In this document: piece by piece, positions 26,389 through 34,338 of the stretch | How the letters are laid out: every line of letters starts with the position of its first letter | Numbering within the stretch: the first letter of the stretch is position 1 | NCBI RefSeq assembly: GCF_037040815.1 | Contig: NZ_CP146232.1 | Span: 1,730,501-1,794,500 of the forward strand | From: Pararoseomonas sp. SCSIO 73927 | GTDB taxonomy: Bacteria > Pseudomonadota > Alphaproteobacteria > Acetobacterales > Acetobacteraceae | DNA length: 64,000 nucleotides | Direction: 5' to 3' | The notes under the pieces: generated by a model | What the model saw: the letters and a program-made list of their open reading frames with translations, nothing else | Database searches by the model: none | Told to the model about the DNA's origin: nothing | Translations under genes and position numbers: made by a program

Positions 26389-26616
26389 CTATCCCATCCG
26401 GGCGTCACCGGAGCCGGGCGCCCGGTTCGGACCCTCGGGAACGGACCGGCAGAGCAGCACGGCCACGTCCCGCGCCAGCGGGCCGGCCCGCTGCACCGCG
26501 ACGGCGAGGTCCAGCTCGGTAATCCTGAAGCTCCTCGCCCAGTGCTGGACGCAGTACGGATCGCTCAGGTCGATGTGATCGCGATCGGCAGGTGTCGTGC
26601 GGCGACCGTCTGTCAT
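26389..26616 (-). CDS. DUF3606 domain small protein
   Basis: 75-residue protein with the DUF3606 pattern: ADRDHIDLSDPYCVQHWARSF, then ITELDLAVAVQRAGPLARDVAVLL. Function unknown; relatives are often stress-linked small proteins in proteobacteria. The start at 26616 is strongly supported by AAGGAG seven bases upstream. A longer frame to 26712 adds no recognisable domain. It faces away from the Crp/Fnr regulator gene, sharing a 419-base upstream region with it. Confidence 0.75.
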   Translation of the reverse strand: MTDGRRTTPADRDHIDLSDPYCVQHWARSFRITELDLAVAVQRAGPLARDVAVLLCRSVPEGPNRAPGSGDARMG

Positions 26617-27035
26617 GGTCGTTCTCCTTCCTGCCGGAAGAGTTAGGACCGCGAGTGGTGGTGCCGCCCTGTCGGGGGTTACTTGCGGAATCCCAAATGC
26701 GCGAGGCGACACTCACATCATTGTGCAGGCAGGAGAAATATTGGGATGGCGATGAGATGATCACGAACGCGTCTCGCCGCAGGCGCGGCAGTCTTCGCTG
26801 ATGGGAGAAATGATCCGATACTCGGCCCGGAGAATCGGATTTGGTGGCGGCAGCCCTCCTCGCCGGGTGCGGAAGCGGTCCATCGGGGCCTCTTCCTGCT
26901 GGCGTGCCGCGCCGCCGCCCACGCGAGCGCCGGACCGGGACGCAGCAGGACTAGATACAGGTTAGCCGGGCGTCCGGCCAAACGGTGCGAGAATGCGCCA
27001 AACGGTCGCTTACGACATTCTGGGAGCGAGACCCC
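26617..27035. other. Divergent regulatory region between the DUF3606 and Crp/Fnr genes
   Basis: A 419-base gap, noticeably less GC-rich than its surroundings in the 26690-26830 part. Short frames exist on both strands, but none has a ribosome site or family match. The only structure I can define is the GCCAAACGGT direct repeat at its right end, listed separately. It must hold the promoters of both flanking genes. Confidence 0.6.
26977..27006 (+). promoter_or_regulatory. Ten-base direct repeat with 20-base period upstream of the Crp/Fnr gene
   Basis: GCCAAACGGT occurs exactly at 26977-26986 and again at 26997-27006. The 20-base spacing is two DNA turns, so both copies face the same side of the helix. 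It ends 29 bases before the TTG start of the Crp/Fnr-like regulator. It looks like an operator, perhaps autoregulatory; not proven. Confidence 0.45.
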
Positions 27036-27812
27036 TTGGCCCTTTCACAACCCACGCGGCCCCTCTCCCACGGCGACCTTCTCGCCCGTCGCCTGGGCCC
27101 GCCGGTGCCCTTCGGCCCCTTCGAGGCCCTCCTGCTGGAAGGTCTGGCCCGCCCCGCCCGGTCCTGCCCGGCCGGCGACGAGATCGGCGAGCACGGCGCC
27201 CCTCTCCGGCCCCGGCTGATCCGCAGCGGCTGGGCCGGCGCGGTGCGGACGCTGCAGGACGGCCGGCGGCAGATCTTCCGCTTGCTGCTGCCGGGCGACT
27301 GCATCGGCATCAGCGCCACGCCCGCGGCCCTGGCCGTCTCCACGACCCTGGCCCTCACGCCGCTCGAGACGGTGGAGCTGGAGCCGGTGACGGCCGCCCT
27401 GCGGGACGATCCGGAGCGCCACGCCGCCCTGGCCACCGCCTTCGCGCTCGAGGCGGCCCGGGCGGAGGCGGGGCTGCTGGACCACCTCATGCGGCTGGGG
27501 CGCCAGACGGCGCTGGAGCGGACCGCCCATCTCCTCCTCGAGCTGCGGGACCGCCTGGCGGCCGTCGGGCTGGGTGGCGTGACGCACTTCCCCCTGCCGC
27601 TGACCCAGGAGGTCCTGGCCGATACGCTGGGCCTCAGCACCGTCCACATGAACCGCACCCTGCAGGAGCTGCGGCGCCTGCGCCTCCTCCGGCTGGACAA
27701 GGGGCAGGCGGAGCTGCTGGACCCGGCGCGGCTGGCCGGCATTGCGGACTACGCCCCGCCCCGCGTCTCCACCCTCGGCCCGGCCTCCTCCGCGGCGCTG
27801 CGGGAGGGATGA
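27036..27812 (+). CDS. Crp/Fnr family transcriptional regulator
   Basis: 258-residue regulator with an N-terminal cyclic-nucleotide-binding-like beta barrel (GWAGAVRTLQDGRRQIFRLLLPGD) and a C-terminal winged helix (LPLTQEVLADTLGLSTVHMNRTLQELRR). The Fnr-type cysteine cluster is absent, so it is unlikely to be an oxygen sensor with an Fe-S cluster. I prefer the TTG at 27036 (GGGAG nine bases ahead) over the GTG at 26985, which has no ribosome site and would overlap the direct repeat. Its stop overlaps the CheB start, tying it to the signalling genes that follow. Confidence 0.88.
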   Translation: MALSQPTRPLSHGDLLARRLGPPVPFGPFEALLLEGLARPARSCPAGDEIGEHGAPLRPRLIRSGWAGAVRTLQDGRRQIFRLLLPGDCIGISATPAALAVSTTLALTPLETVELEPVTAALRDDPERHAALATAFALEAARAEAGLLDHLMRLGRQTALERTAHLLLELRDRLAAVGLGGVTHFPLPLTQEVLADTLGLSTVHMNRTLQELRRLRLLRLDKGQAELLDPARLAGIADYAPPRVSTLGPASSAALREG

Positions 27813-28882
27813 CCTCTCTCCGGGACGTGGTCGCCATCGGCGGGTCCTACGGAAGCAGCGCGGTCCTGCGGCGCCTCCTCGGCGGGCTGCCGGCCGATTT
27901 CCCCGCCGCGGTCCTCATCGCCACCCACGTGCCGGGCAACAGCCCGGGCTACCTGGCGGAGGCGCTGACGGGTCACAGCAGGCTTCCGGTGAGGCAGGCC
28001 GTGGACGGGCAGCCCATCCAGCCCGGGCAGGTGATCGTCGCGGCGCCGGACCGGCACCTGCTGGCGGTGGACGGCGCCGTCCTGCTGGGCACCGGCCCGC
28101 GGGAGAATATGGCCCGCCCGGCGATCGACCCGCTCTTCCGCTCCGTCGCCCTGGCCTACGGGCCGCGCGCCATCGGGCTGGTGCTCACGGGACTGCTGAA
28201 CGACGGGGCGTCGGGGCTGCACGCCATCAAGGCGCTGGGCGGCACGGCCCTGGTGCAGCACCCGCTGGACGCGGAGGCCGACGAGATGCCCCGCGCCGCG
28301 CTGGAGGCGGTGGAGGCGGACGCGGTGGGCCGTGCCGAGGACCTGGCCGGCATGCTGGTGGCCGTCGCCGGCACGCCCGTCCTGCCGCCCGGTTTGGCCC
28401 CCGGCCCGACGTCCGGCCCGACGTCCGGCTCCACGTCCGGCCCCACGTCCGGCCTGGAGCCCGACCTCGAGCTGGAGGTGGCGATCGCGGCGGGGCGGAG
28501 GCTGGGGTCGGACCAGTTGCGGCGCCTGGCCAACCCCGCCCCGCTGAGCTGCCCGCACTGCCACGGCGTCCTCTCTGAGATGAAGGGCGGCGGGCCGCTG
28601 CGCTACCGCTGCCAGATCGGCCACGCCTTCACCGCCGAGGCCGTCATCGCCTCCCAGGAGGCGGGGGTGAGCGACGCGCTGCGGATCGCCATGCGGATGA
28701 TGGAGGAGCGGGTGGAGCTCGTCACCCGCATGGCGAAGGAGGCGCGGGAGAGCGGGCGGAGCGCCGTGGCCGAACTGTATGAGGCGCGCGCGGTCGAGTA
28801 CGCGGGCTACGCCGCCACCCTCCGCCGCGCCGCGACGACGGACCTGCGGTCATCCCGGCCCACCGGGCCGCCGGAGGCGTAG
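27809..28882 (+). CDS. CheB-type methylesterase without receiver, with C-terminal zinc-ribbon/helical domain
   Basis: 357 residues. Residues 1-190 are a CheB catalytic domain: AIGGSYGSS with the catalytic Ser, ATHVPG with the His, and VLTGLLNDGASGL with the Asp. There is no receiver domain, so control must come from the partner proteins. A flexible linker with GPTS repeats (28403-28450, four 12-base units) leads to a C-terminal domain with a CPHC...CQIGH motif (residues 247-272) and helices that is also found alone in the 48.3-kb gene. The start overlaps the Crp/Fnr stop (ATGA). Target chemoreceptors are not in the window. Confidence 0.88.
   Translation: MTSLRDVVAIGGSYGSSAVLRRLLGGLPADFPAAVLIATHVPGNSPGYLAEALTGHSRLPVRQAVDGQPIQPGQVIVAAPDRHLLAVDGAVLLGTGPRENMARPAIDPLFRSVALAYGPRAIGLVLTGLLNDGASGLHAIKALGGTALVQHPLDAEADEMPRAALEAVEADAVGRAEDLAGMLVAVAGTPVLPPGLAPGPTSGPTSGSTSGPTSGLEPDLELEVAIAAGRRLGSDQLRRLANPAPLSCPHCHGVLSEMKGGGPLRYRCQIGHAFTAEAVIASQEAGVSDALRIAMRMMEERVELVTRMAKEARESGRSAVAELYEARAVEYAGYAATLRRAATTDLRSSRPTGPPEA
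28403..28450 (+). repeat. Four 12-base tandem units inside the CheB linker
   Basis: Two exact GGCCCGACGTCC units are followed by GGCTCCACGTCC and GGCCCCACGTCC, encoding Gly-(Pro/Ser)-Thr-Ser four times between the catalytic and zinc-ribbon domains. The unit number may vary between strains. Confidence 0.85.
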
Positions 28883-28949
28883 AGCCGGGCCGATGAGGCC
28901 GGTATAGGAAGAGGCGGGCAGCCAGGGCCCGGAAGGGCAGGGTGGAACT

Positions 28950-31900
28950 TTGAACGAGCAGGAGGAGACCAGGATCGGGGCATCCGACGAGGCCGCGCCG
29001 GTGGCGGTGGTCGGGCTCGGGGTCGCCGCGGCCAGCTTCCGGTCCCTGCTGCGCCTGTTCTCCCTCATGCCGCGGGAGAGCGGCGTGGCCTTCGTCGTCG
29101 TCTCGGAATCGAGGGAGGCGATCGACGCGGCCGCCCTGGTCCGGGCGCTGAACGAGGGCGGCGGGCCGCGCGCCCGGCCGGCGGCGGATGGCGACCGCCT
29201 GATGGCGGACCAGGTCCACGTGGCGCCCAACGGGACGATGACGACGTTCGAGGACGGCCACCTGCGGATCCTCCCTCCCGAGGAGCGGGCGGGGCACCGC
29301 GGCACGGTGGACACCTTCCTCATCTCCCTCGCCGAGGCGCAGCGGGAGGCGGCGGTGACGGTGCTGCTGGAGAGCATGCCGGATGCGGGGAGCATCGGCG
29401 TGGCCCGGCTGAAGGCCTGCGGCGGGCTGATCCTGGCGGAGGGGGACGAGGCCGAGCCCGGGACCGAGGCCTTGGAGGCGCAGGGCGCGGCGGCGATGGC
29501 CGACCTGCACCTCCCGCTGGAGGAGATCCCGCGGCGCCTCCTCTCCCTCGTCGCGCACCTGCGGGAGGTGGACGCGCCGCGGGAGGCGCGCGGCCTGCTG
29601 CAGGACGGGGAGAGCCGGCTGCCCGCCATCGCCACCATCCTGCGCAACCGCACCGGCCACGACTTCCACGGCTACAAGGCCAACACCTTCCTGCGCCGGA
29701 TCCAGCGCCGGATGCACGTGCTGCGGATCGACGCGCTGGACGACTACGTGGCGCGGTTGCGCGCCGACGCCGACGAGGCGCAGAGCCTCTTCGAGGACCT
29801 GCTGATCGGCGTGACGCAGTTCTTCCGCGACCCGCACGAGTTCACAGTGCTGCAGGAGCGGGTCGTCCCCGCCCTGCTGGAGGGCAAGGGATCGGCGGAC
29901 ACGGTCCGCGTCTGGGTGCTGGGCTGCGCGACGGGGGAGGAGGCCTACTCCCTCGCGATGCTGCTGCGCGAGGCGACCGGGCGGATGGACGCGCCGCCGC
30001 AGGTGCAGATCTTCGCGACCGACATCGACGCGCGGGCGCTGACGGTGGCGCGCACCGGGCGCTACCCGCAGGCCATCGAGAAGGACGTGCCGCCGGAGCG
30101 CTTGGCGCGCTGGTTCGTGAAAGAGGGCGGGACCTACGCCATCCACAAGGACCTGCGGGAGATGTGCATCTTCTCCGCGCACAACGTCATCAAGGACGCG
30201 CCCTTCTCCCGCACCGACCTCATCTCCTGCCGCAACCTGCTGATCTACCTGAACGGGGACCTGCAGGAGCGGGTTATCCCCCTATTCCACTTCTCGCTGC
30301 GGCCGGGCGGCTACCTCTTCCTCGGCCCGTCGGAGAACGTCACGCGGCACGCCAAGCTCTTCCAGCCGGTGGATCGCCGGCACCGCATCTTCCGGCGGCA
30401 GGAGACGGTCACGCGGGTGCTGCCGGAGTTCCCCCTCACCGCGCGGGCGGAGGTCCGGCGCCCGGAGGCGGGGCAGGCCGCCCGGACGGCGGCGGGCACC
30501 GGCCTCGGCCGCCGGGCGGAGCGGCTGGTGGAGCGCCACGCGCCGGCCTACGTCGTCGTCGATCCCGAGTACCAGGTGCTGAACTTCTCCGGCCGCACGG
30601 GACCCTTCCTGGACCCGAGCAGCGGCGCGGCGAACCTGAACCTGCTGAACCTCGTCCACCGCGACCTGCGCCTGGACCTGCGGGCGGCGCTGATGCGCGC
30701 GGGCGCCGAGCGCCGGGCGGTCCGCGTCCCCCCGCTCCGCATGCGGGCGGAGGAGGAGGAGGCGCGCCGGGTGGGCATGACGGTGGAGCCGCTGACGGAG
30801 GGCGCGCAGGACCCGCCGCACTTCGTCGTTCTCTTCCACGACCACGGGCCGGACGGGGGCGAGGCCGAGGACGAGGCGCGGGACCCCGCGATCCTGCGCG
30901 ACGAGCACGTGATGCGGCTGGAGGGCGAGCTGCGCGTCACGAAGGACCGGCTGCAGGCCACGATCGAGGAGCTGGAGAGCACGAACGAGGAGCTGAAGTC
31001 CTCGAACGAGGAGTACCAGTCGATCAACGAGGAGCTGCAATCCGCCAACGAGGAGCTGGAGACCTCGAAGGAGGAGCTGCAATCCGTCAACGAGGAGCTG
31101 CAGACCGTCAACGGGGAGCTGGCGCACCGGGTGGGCGAGCTGGCCCGTACCAACAGCGACCTGAAGAACCTGCTGGAATCGACGCAGATCGCGACCCTCT
31201 TCCTCGACAACGACCTGCGGGTGAAGAGCTTCACGCCGAGCATGTCGGAGGTGTTCCACCTCATGGAGGGCGATGTGGGGCGGCCGATCGCGCACCTCGC
31301 CTCCCGCGTGCCCTACCCGGACATGGCGGAGGACCTGCGGCGCGTGCTGCGGACCCTCTCCACCGTCGAGCGGCAGATCGGGATGCCGGGGGGGCGGCGG
31401 TTCCTCGTCCGGGTGCTGCCCTATCGCAGCGTGGACAACTTCATCGCCGGCGCCGTCCTCACCTTCCTCGACGTGACGGAGGCGGTGCGGGCGCAGGAGG
31501 CGCTGCGCGCGGCCGAGGAGCGCACGCGGCTGGCGACGACCGCCGCCCGCATGGTCACCTGGGACCTGGACGTCGAGACCGGGCGCTTCCGCCACGCGGA
31601 AGGCTTCGAGCAGATCTTCCAGGCGCCGCCGCCCACGACCCTCTCCTCCCTGCTCGGCACCGCCCATCCGGAGGACAGGGGCCGCCTGGCCCTGGCCTTC
31701 GACCAGACCCTGGCGCGGGGGGAGCCGCTGGACGCGGAAGGGCGGCTGCTGGCGGGGCGGCGCGAGCTGTGGATCCGCTTCAGCGGCGGCCGCACCGGCG
31801 GGCGCGTGCTCGGCGTGCTCCAGGACGTGGATGCCCGCCGCCGCGCGGAGGCGCAGCAATCCCTCCTCATGGCCGAGCTGCAGCACCGGGTGAAGAACAC

Positions 31901-32513
31901 CATGGCCGTGGTGCGCTCCGTCACCCGCCGCTCCCTCGAGAGCGCGGAGAGCCTGGAGGAGCTGCGCCTGCACCTGGGCGGCCGCATCGACAGCCTGGCG
32001 CGCACCCAGGGCCTGCTGGCCAACCGCGGCTCCGACGGGATCAGCCTGGACACGCTGGTGCGCGACGAGCTGGCCGCGGTGCTCGGCCATGAGGGCGGGC
32101 AGGTGGAAGTCGAGGGGCCGCCGATGCTGCTGAAGGAGAAGGCGGCCGAGACCTTCGGGCTGGCGTTGCACGAGATGGCGACGAACGCGGTGAAGTACGG
32201 CGCCCTCTCCGGCCCCGAGGGCCGGCTGGGCGTGCGCTGGCATGTCCGGCACACGGCCGCCGGGGACCGGCTGGCGCTGGAGTGGCGGGAGGCGGGGGTG
32301 CCGGCGCTGGACGTGCGCCCCTCCCGCATGGGGTTCGGCCGCCGGCTGATCGAGCGCGGCCTTCCCTACGACCTCGGCGCCACCACCTCGCTGGAGTTCC
32401 TGCCGGGCGGGGTGCGCTGCACGGTGGAGCTGCCCATGGGGCCGCGGGTGATCGCCATGGACGAGTTGGACGAACCGGATCCCGAGGGGGGCGGGGAGAG
32501 CGATGGACGTTGA
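28950..32513 (+). CDS. Hybrid CheB-like / CheR / PAS / HWE histidine kinase
   Basis: 1,187-residue signalling protein. Order: degenerate CheB-like domain (about 15-175), CheR methyltransferase (about 223-484, SAM motif VWVLGCATGEEAYSLAML, and FSRTDLISCRNLLIYL), PAS (about 530-630), a coiled coil built from EEL-x-S-x-NEEL heptads (about 673-724), PAS (about 733-850), PAS (about 855-965), then the kinase: ELQHRVKNTMAVVRSV phosphoacceptor, LHEMATNAVKYGAL N-box and LEWREAG, the H and W-x-E marks of HWE kinases. The CheB part has lost the catalytic Ser and His (GVAAAS and VVSES in their places). It starts 67 bases after cheB and overlaps the receiver gene by 11. Confidence 0.93.
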   Translation: MNEQEETRIGASDEAAPVAVVGLGVAAASFRSLLRLFSLMPRESGVAFVVVSESREAIDAAALVRALNEGGGPRARPAADGDRLMADQVHVAPNGTMTTFEDGHLRILPPEERAGHRGTVDTFLISLAEAQREAAVTVLLESMPDAGSIGVARLKACGGLILAEGDEAEPGTEALEAQGAAAMADLHLPLEEIPRRLLSLVAHLREVDAPREARGLLQDGESRLPAIATILRNRTGHDFHGYKANTFLRRIQRRMHVLRIDALDDYVARLRADADEAQSLFEDLLIGVTQFFRDPHEFTVLQERVVPALLEGKGSADTVRVWVLGCATGEEAYSLAMLLREATGRMDAPPQVQIFATDIDARALTVARTGRYPQAIEKDVPPERLARWFVKEGGTYAIHKDLREMCIFSAHNVIKDAPFSRTDLISCRNLLIYLNGDLQERVIPLFHFSLRPGGYLFLGPSENVTRHAKLFQPVDRRHRIFRRQETVTRVLPEFPLTARAEVRRPEAGQAARTAAGTGLGRRAERLVERHAPAYVVVDPEYQVLNFSGRTGPFLDPSSGAANLNLLNLVHRDLRLDLRAALMRAGAERRAVRVPPLRMRAEEEEARRVGMTVEPLTEGAQDPPHFVVLFHDHGPDGGEAEDEARDPAILRDEHVMRLEGELRVTKDRLQATIEELESTNEELKSSNEEYQSINEELQSANEELETSKEELQSVNEELQTVNGELAHRVGELARTNSDLKNLLESTQIATLFLDNDLRVKSFTPSMSEVFHLMEGDVGRPIAHLASRVPYPDMAEDLRRVLRTLSTVERQIGMPGGRRFLVRVLPYRSVDNFIAGAVLTFLDVTEAVRAQEALRAAEERTRLATTAARMVTWDLDVETGRFRHAEGFEQIFQAPPPTTLSSLLGTAHPEDRGRLALAFDQTLARGEPLDAEGRLLAGRRELWIRFSGGRTGGRVLGVLQDVDARRRAEAQQSLLMAELQHRVKNTMAVVRSVTRRSLESAESLEELRLHLGGRIDSLARTQGLLANRGSDGISLDTLVRDELAAVLGHEGGQVEVEGPPMLLKEKAAETFGLALHEMATNAVKYGALSGPEGRLGVRWHVRHTAAGDRLALEWREAGVPALDVRPSRMGFGRRLIERGLPYDLGATTSLEFLPGGVRCTVELPMGPRVIAMDELDEPDPEGGGESDGR

Positions 32514-32874
32514 GGAGCGGGCCGTGCCGCTGGCCGGGCAGACGGTGCTGGTCGTGGAGGACCAGTACCTCATCGCCGAGGATCTCTGCGCGCTGGTGGA
32601 GCGGCTGGGCGGCACCGTCATGGGGCCGGTCCCCGGCGTGGAGGCGGCGCTGGACCTGCTGCGGGCCGGCCGGCCGGACCTGGCCATGCTGGACGTGAAC
32701 CTGGAGGGGGAGCGCGTGTACGATGTCTGCACGGCCCTGCGGGAGGCGGAGATCCCCTTCCTCTTCATCACGGGCTACGACGCCGCCGTCATCCACCCGC
32801 ACTTCCGCGCCGTGCCCTGCCTGGAGAAGCCGGTGGAGGAGGCCGCCCTGCGCGGGGCGATCGCCCGGCTCTGA
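32503..32874 (+). CDS. Single-domain response regulator
   Basis: 123-residue receiver with no output domain: VLVVEDQYLIAED (acidic pocket), AMLDVNLEGE (phosphoacceptor Asp), FLFITGYD (switch Thr) and LEKPVEEA (Lys). It overlaps the kinase gene by 11 bases, so it is the natural phosphorylation target of the HWE kinase. Output would have to come from protein contacts or phosphorelay. Confidence 0.92.
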   Translation: MDVEERAVPLAGQTVLVVEDQYLIAEDLCALVERLGGTVMGPVPGVEAALDLLRAGRPDLAMLDVNLEGERVYDVCTALREAEIPFLFITGYDAAVIHPHFRAVPCLEKPVEEAALRGAIARL

Positions 32875-32900
32875 GGCCGGCCGCCCGCCGCGCCGCTCCA

Positions 32901-32925
32901 GGGATGGGGATGGGGATGGGGATGG
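32901..32925 (+). repeat. GGGGAT tandem tract (possible G-quadruplex)
   Basis: Four runs of three or four G (32901-32903, 32906-32909, 32912-32915, 32918-32921), each separated by AT, lie 26 bases after the receiver stop on the sense strand. A further weak dyad, GTCCCTCG at 32940-32947 and CGAGGGAC at 32975-32982, lies between it and the glycerate kinase start. Either could affect the transcript end or the next gene's leader. Confidence 0.5.
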
Positions 32926-32994
32926 AATAAGTCCCGCCGGTCCCTCGTTCTCCCTCCCGACCGGCCGCAGGGGCCGAGGGACAGAGAGGACCGC

Positions 32995-34338
32995 ATGCAG
33001 CCGCTCCGGATACTGGTGGCCCCGTCCGGCTACAAGGAATGCCTCTACGCGGCCGAGGTCGCGGAGGCGATCCGGTCCGGGCTGGCGCGGGCGCTGCCGG
33101 GCGCGCAGATCGTCACCCGGCCGGTGGTGGATGGCGGGGAGGGCTTCGCGCGCGGCCTGGCCCTCGCCAGCGGCGGCAGGGTGGAGCCCGTGACGGTGAC
33201 CGGCCCGGTCGGGGAGGCGGTCACGGCCGGGCTCGGCTGGCTCGGCGACCGGGGTGAGCCGACCGCCGTCATCGAGATGGCCTCCGCCGCGGGGCTGCGC
33301 CTCGTTCCCCGGGACCGGCGGGACCCGCTGGCCACCACCTCGCGCGGGGTGGGCGAGCTGATCCGCGCCGCCCTGGACCGCGGGGCGCGGCGCATCCTGC
33401 TGGGCTGCGGCGACAGCGGCACCTGCGATGCCGGCCTCGGCATGGCGGCTGCCCTGGGCTTCCGCTTCCTCGACAGGCGGGGAGGGGAGCTTCCGGCCGG
33501 CGGCGGCGCCCTCGCCCGGCTCGCGCGGATCGAGGTGGCCGGCCGCGATCCCCGCCTCGCGGAGGTCCCGATCGAGGTCGCCTGCAACATGAGCGTGCCC
33601 CTGACCGGCCCCGCCGGCGCGGCCCGCGGCTTCGGGCCGCAGAAGGGCGCGACCCCCGCGCAGGTGGATCAGCTGGAGGCCGGGATCGCCCGCTTCATCG
33701 AGGTGGCCGGCCGGGACCTCGGCGCGACGGGCCTGGCGGAGATGGCGGGCGCCGGTGCCTCGGGCGGGCTGGGCGCGGGGCTGCACGCCCTTCTCGGCGC
33801 CCGCCTCCGCCCCTGGCAGGAGGTGGTGCTCTCCGGCATGTCGCTCGACCGCGAGATCGCCCGGGCCGACCTCGTCGTCACGGCGGAGGGCGGCATCGAC
33901 GGCGGGACCCCGCGCGGCAAGATTCCGGCGATCATCGCCGGCCGGGCGAGGGCGCAGGGCGTTCCCGTGATCGCGCTGGCCGGCTGCGTCGGCCCCGGGG
34001 TGGAGGCGGTGCACGGGGCGGGGATCGACGCCCTCTTCTCCACCCTCGGGGCGGCGGTGCCGCTGCCGGAGGCGGTGCGGCGCGCGCCCGCCGACATCGA
34101 GCGGGCGGCCGAGCAGGCGCTGCGCGGCATCCTCGTGGGCATGGCCCTCTCGGAGCGGCGGGGCCGCCCCGCCCGCGAGCCCAAGCGGGCCGCCCCTGGC
34201 GCATCGGCGGACGGCCGGGCGCGGCGGCCGCTGGGGCCCCTGCGCCTCACAGCGCGGAGCAGTCCAGCGCCCGCAGGATGCCCCAGCCATAGACCGGATC
34301 ACGCCCCGGCGCGCCGCGATCCTCTGCCCCGCCGGTGA
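32995..34338 (+). CDS. Glycerate kinase (GckA/GlxK type I family)
   Basis: Phosphorylates glycerate. Markers are RILVAPSGYKECLYAAEVAEAI, VVDGGEGF, ILLGCGDSGTCDAGLGMA and LVVTAEGGIDGGTPRGK. Family proteins have about 370-390 residues; this one has 447 because the frame runs about 55 residues past the natural end (AEQALRGILVGMAL) as an Arg/Pro/Ala-rich tail. The tail overlaps the 3' end of the convergent subtilase gene by 92 bases. The start has AGAGGA upstream. The enzyme class is clear; whether the tail is kept in the protein is not. Confidence 0.92.
   Translation: MQPLRILVAPSGYKECLYAAEVAEAIRSGLARALPGAQIVTRPVVDGGEGFARGLALASGGRVEPVTVTGPVGEAVTAGLGWLGDRGEPTAVIEMASAAGLRLVPRDRRDPLATTSRGVGELIRAALDRGARRILLGCGDSGTCDAGLGMAAALGFRFLDRRGGELPAGGGALARLARIEVAGRDPRLAEVPIEVACNMSVPLTGPAGAARGFGPQKGATPAQVDQLEAGIARFIEVAGRDLGATGLAEMAGAGASGGLGAGLHALLGARLRPWQEVVLSGMSLDREIARADLVVTAEGGIDGGTPRGKIPAIIAGRARAQGVPVIALAGCVGPGVEAVHGAGIDALFSTLGAAVPLPEAVRRAPADIERAAEQALRGILVGMALSERRGRPAREPKRAAPGASADGRARRPLGPLRLTARSSPAPAGCPSHRPDHAPARRDPLPRR

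Noticed and set aside
26718..26981. 87-residue minus-strand frame between the DUF3606 and Crp/Fnr genes
   Set aside because: No ribosome site, no recognised family, and mixed codon usage; treated as non-coding.
28403..28450. CRISPR-like short repeats in the CheB gene
   Set aside because: The units are 12 bases without spacers and keep the reading frame; they encode a flexible linker.
30282..32771. 829-residue minus-strand frame across the hybrid kinase
   Set aside because: It is a shadow of the GC-rich coding strand; the plus strand has CheR, PAS and HWE kinase motifs in order.
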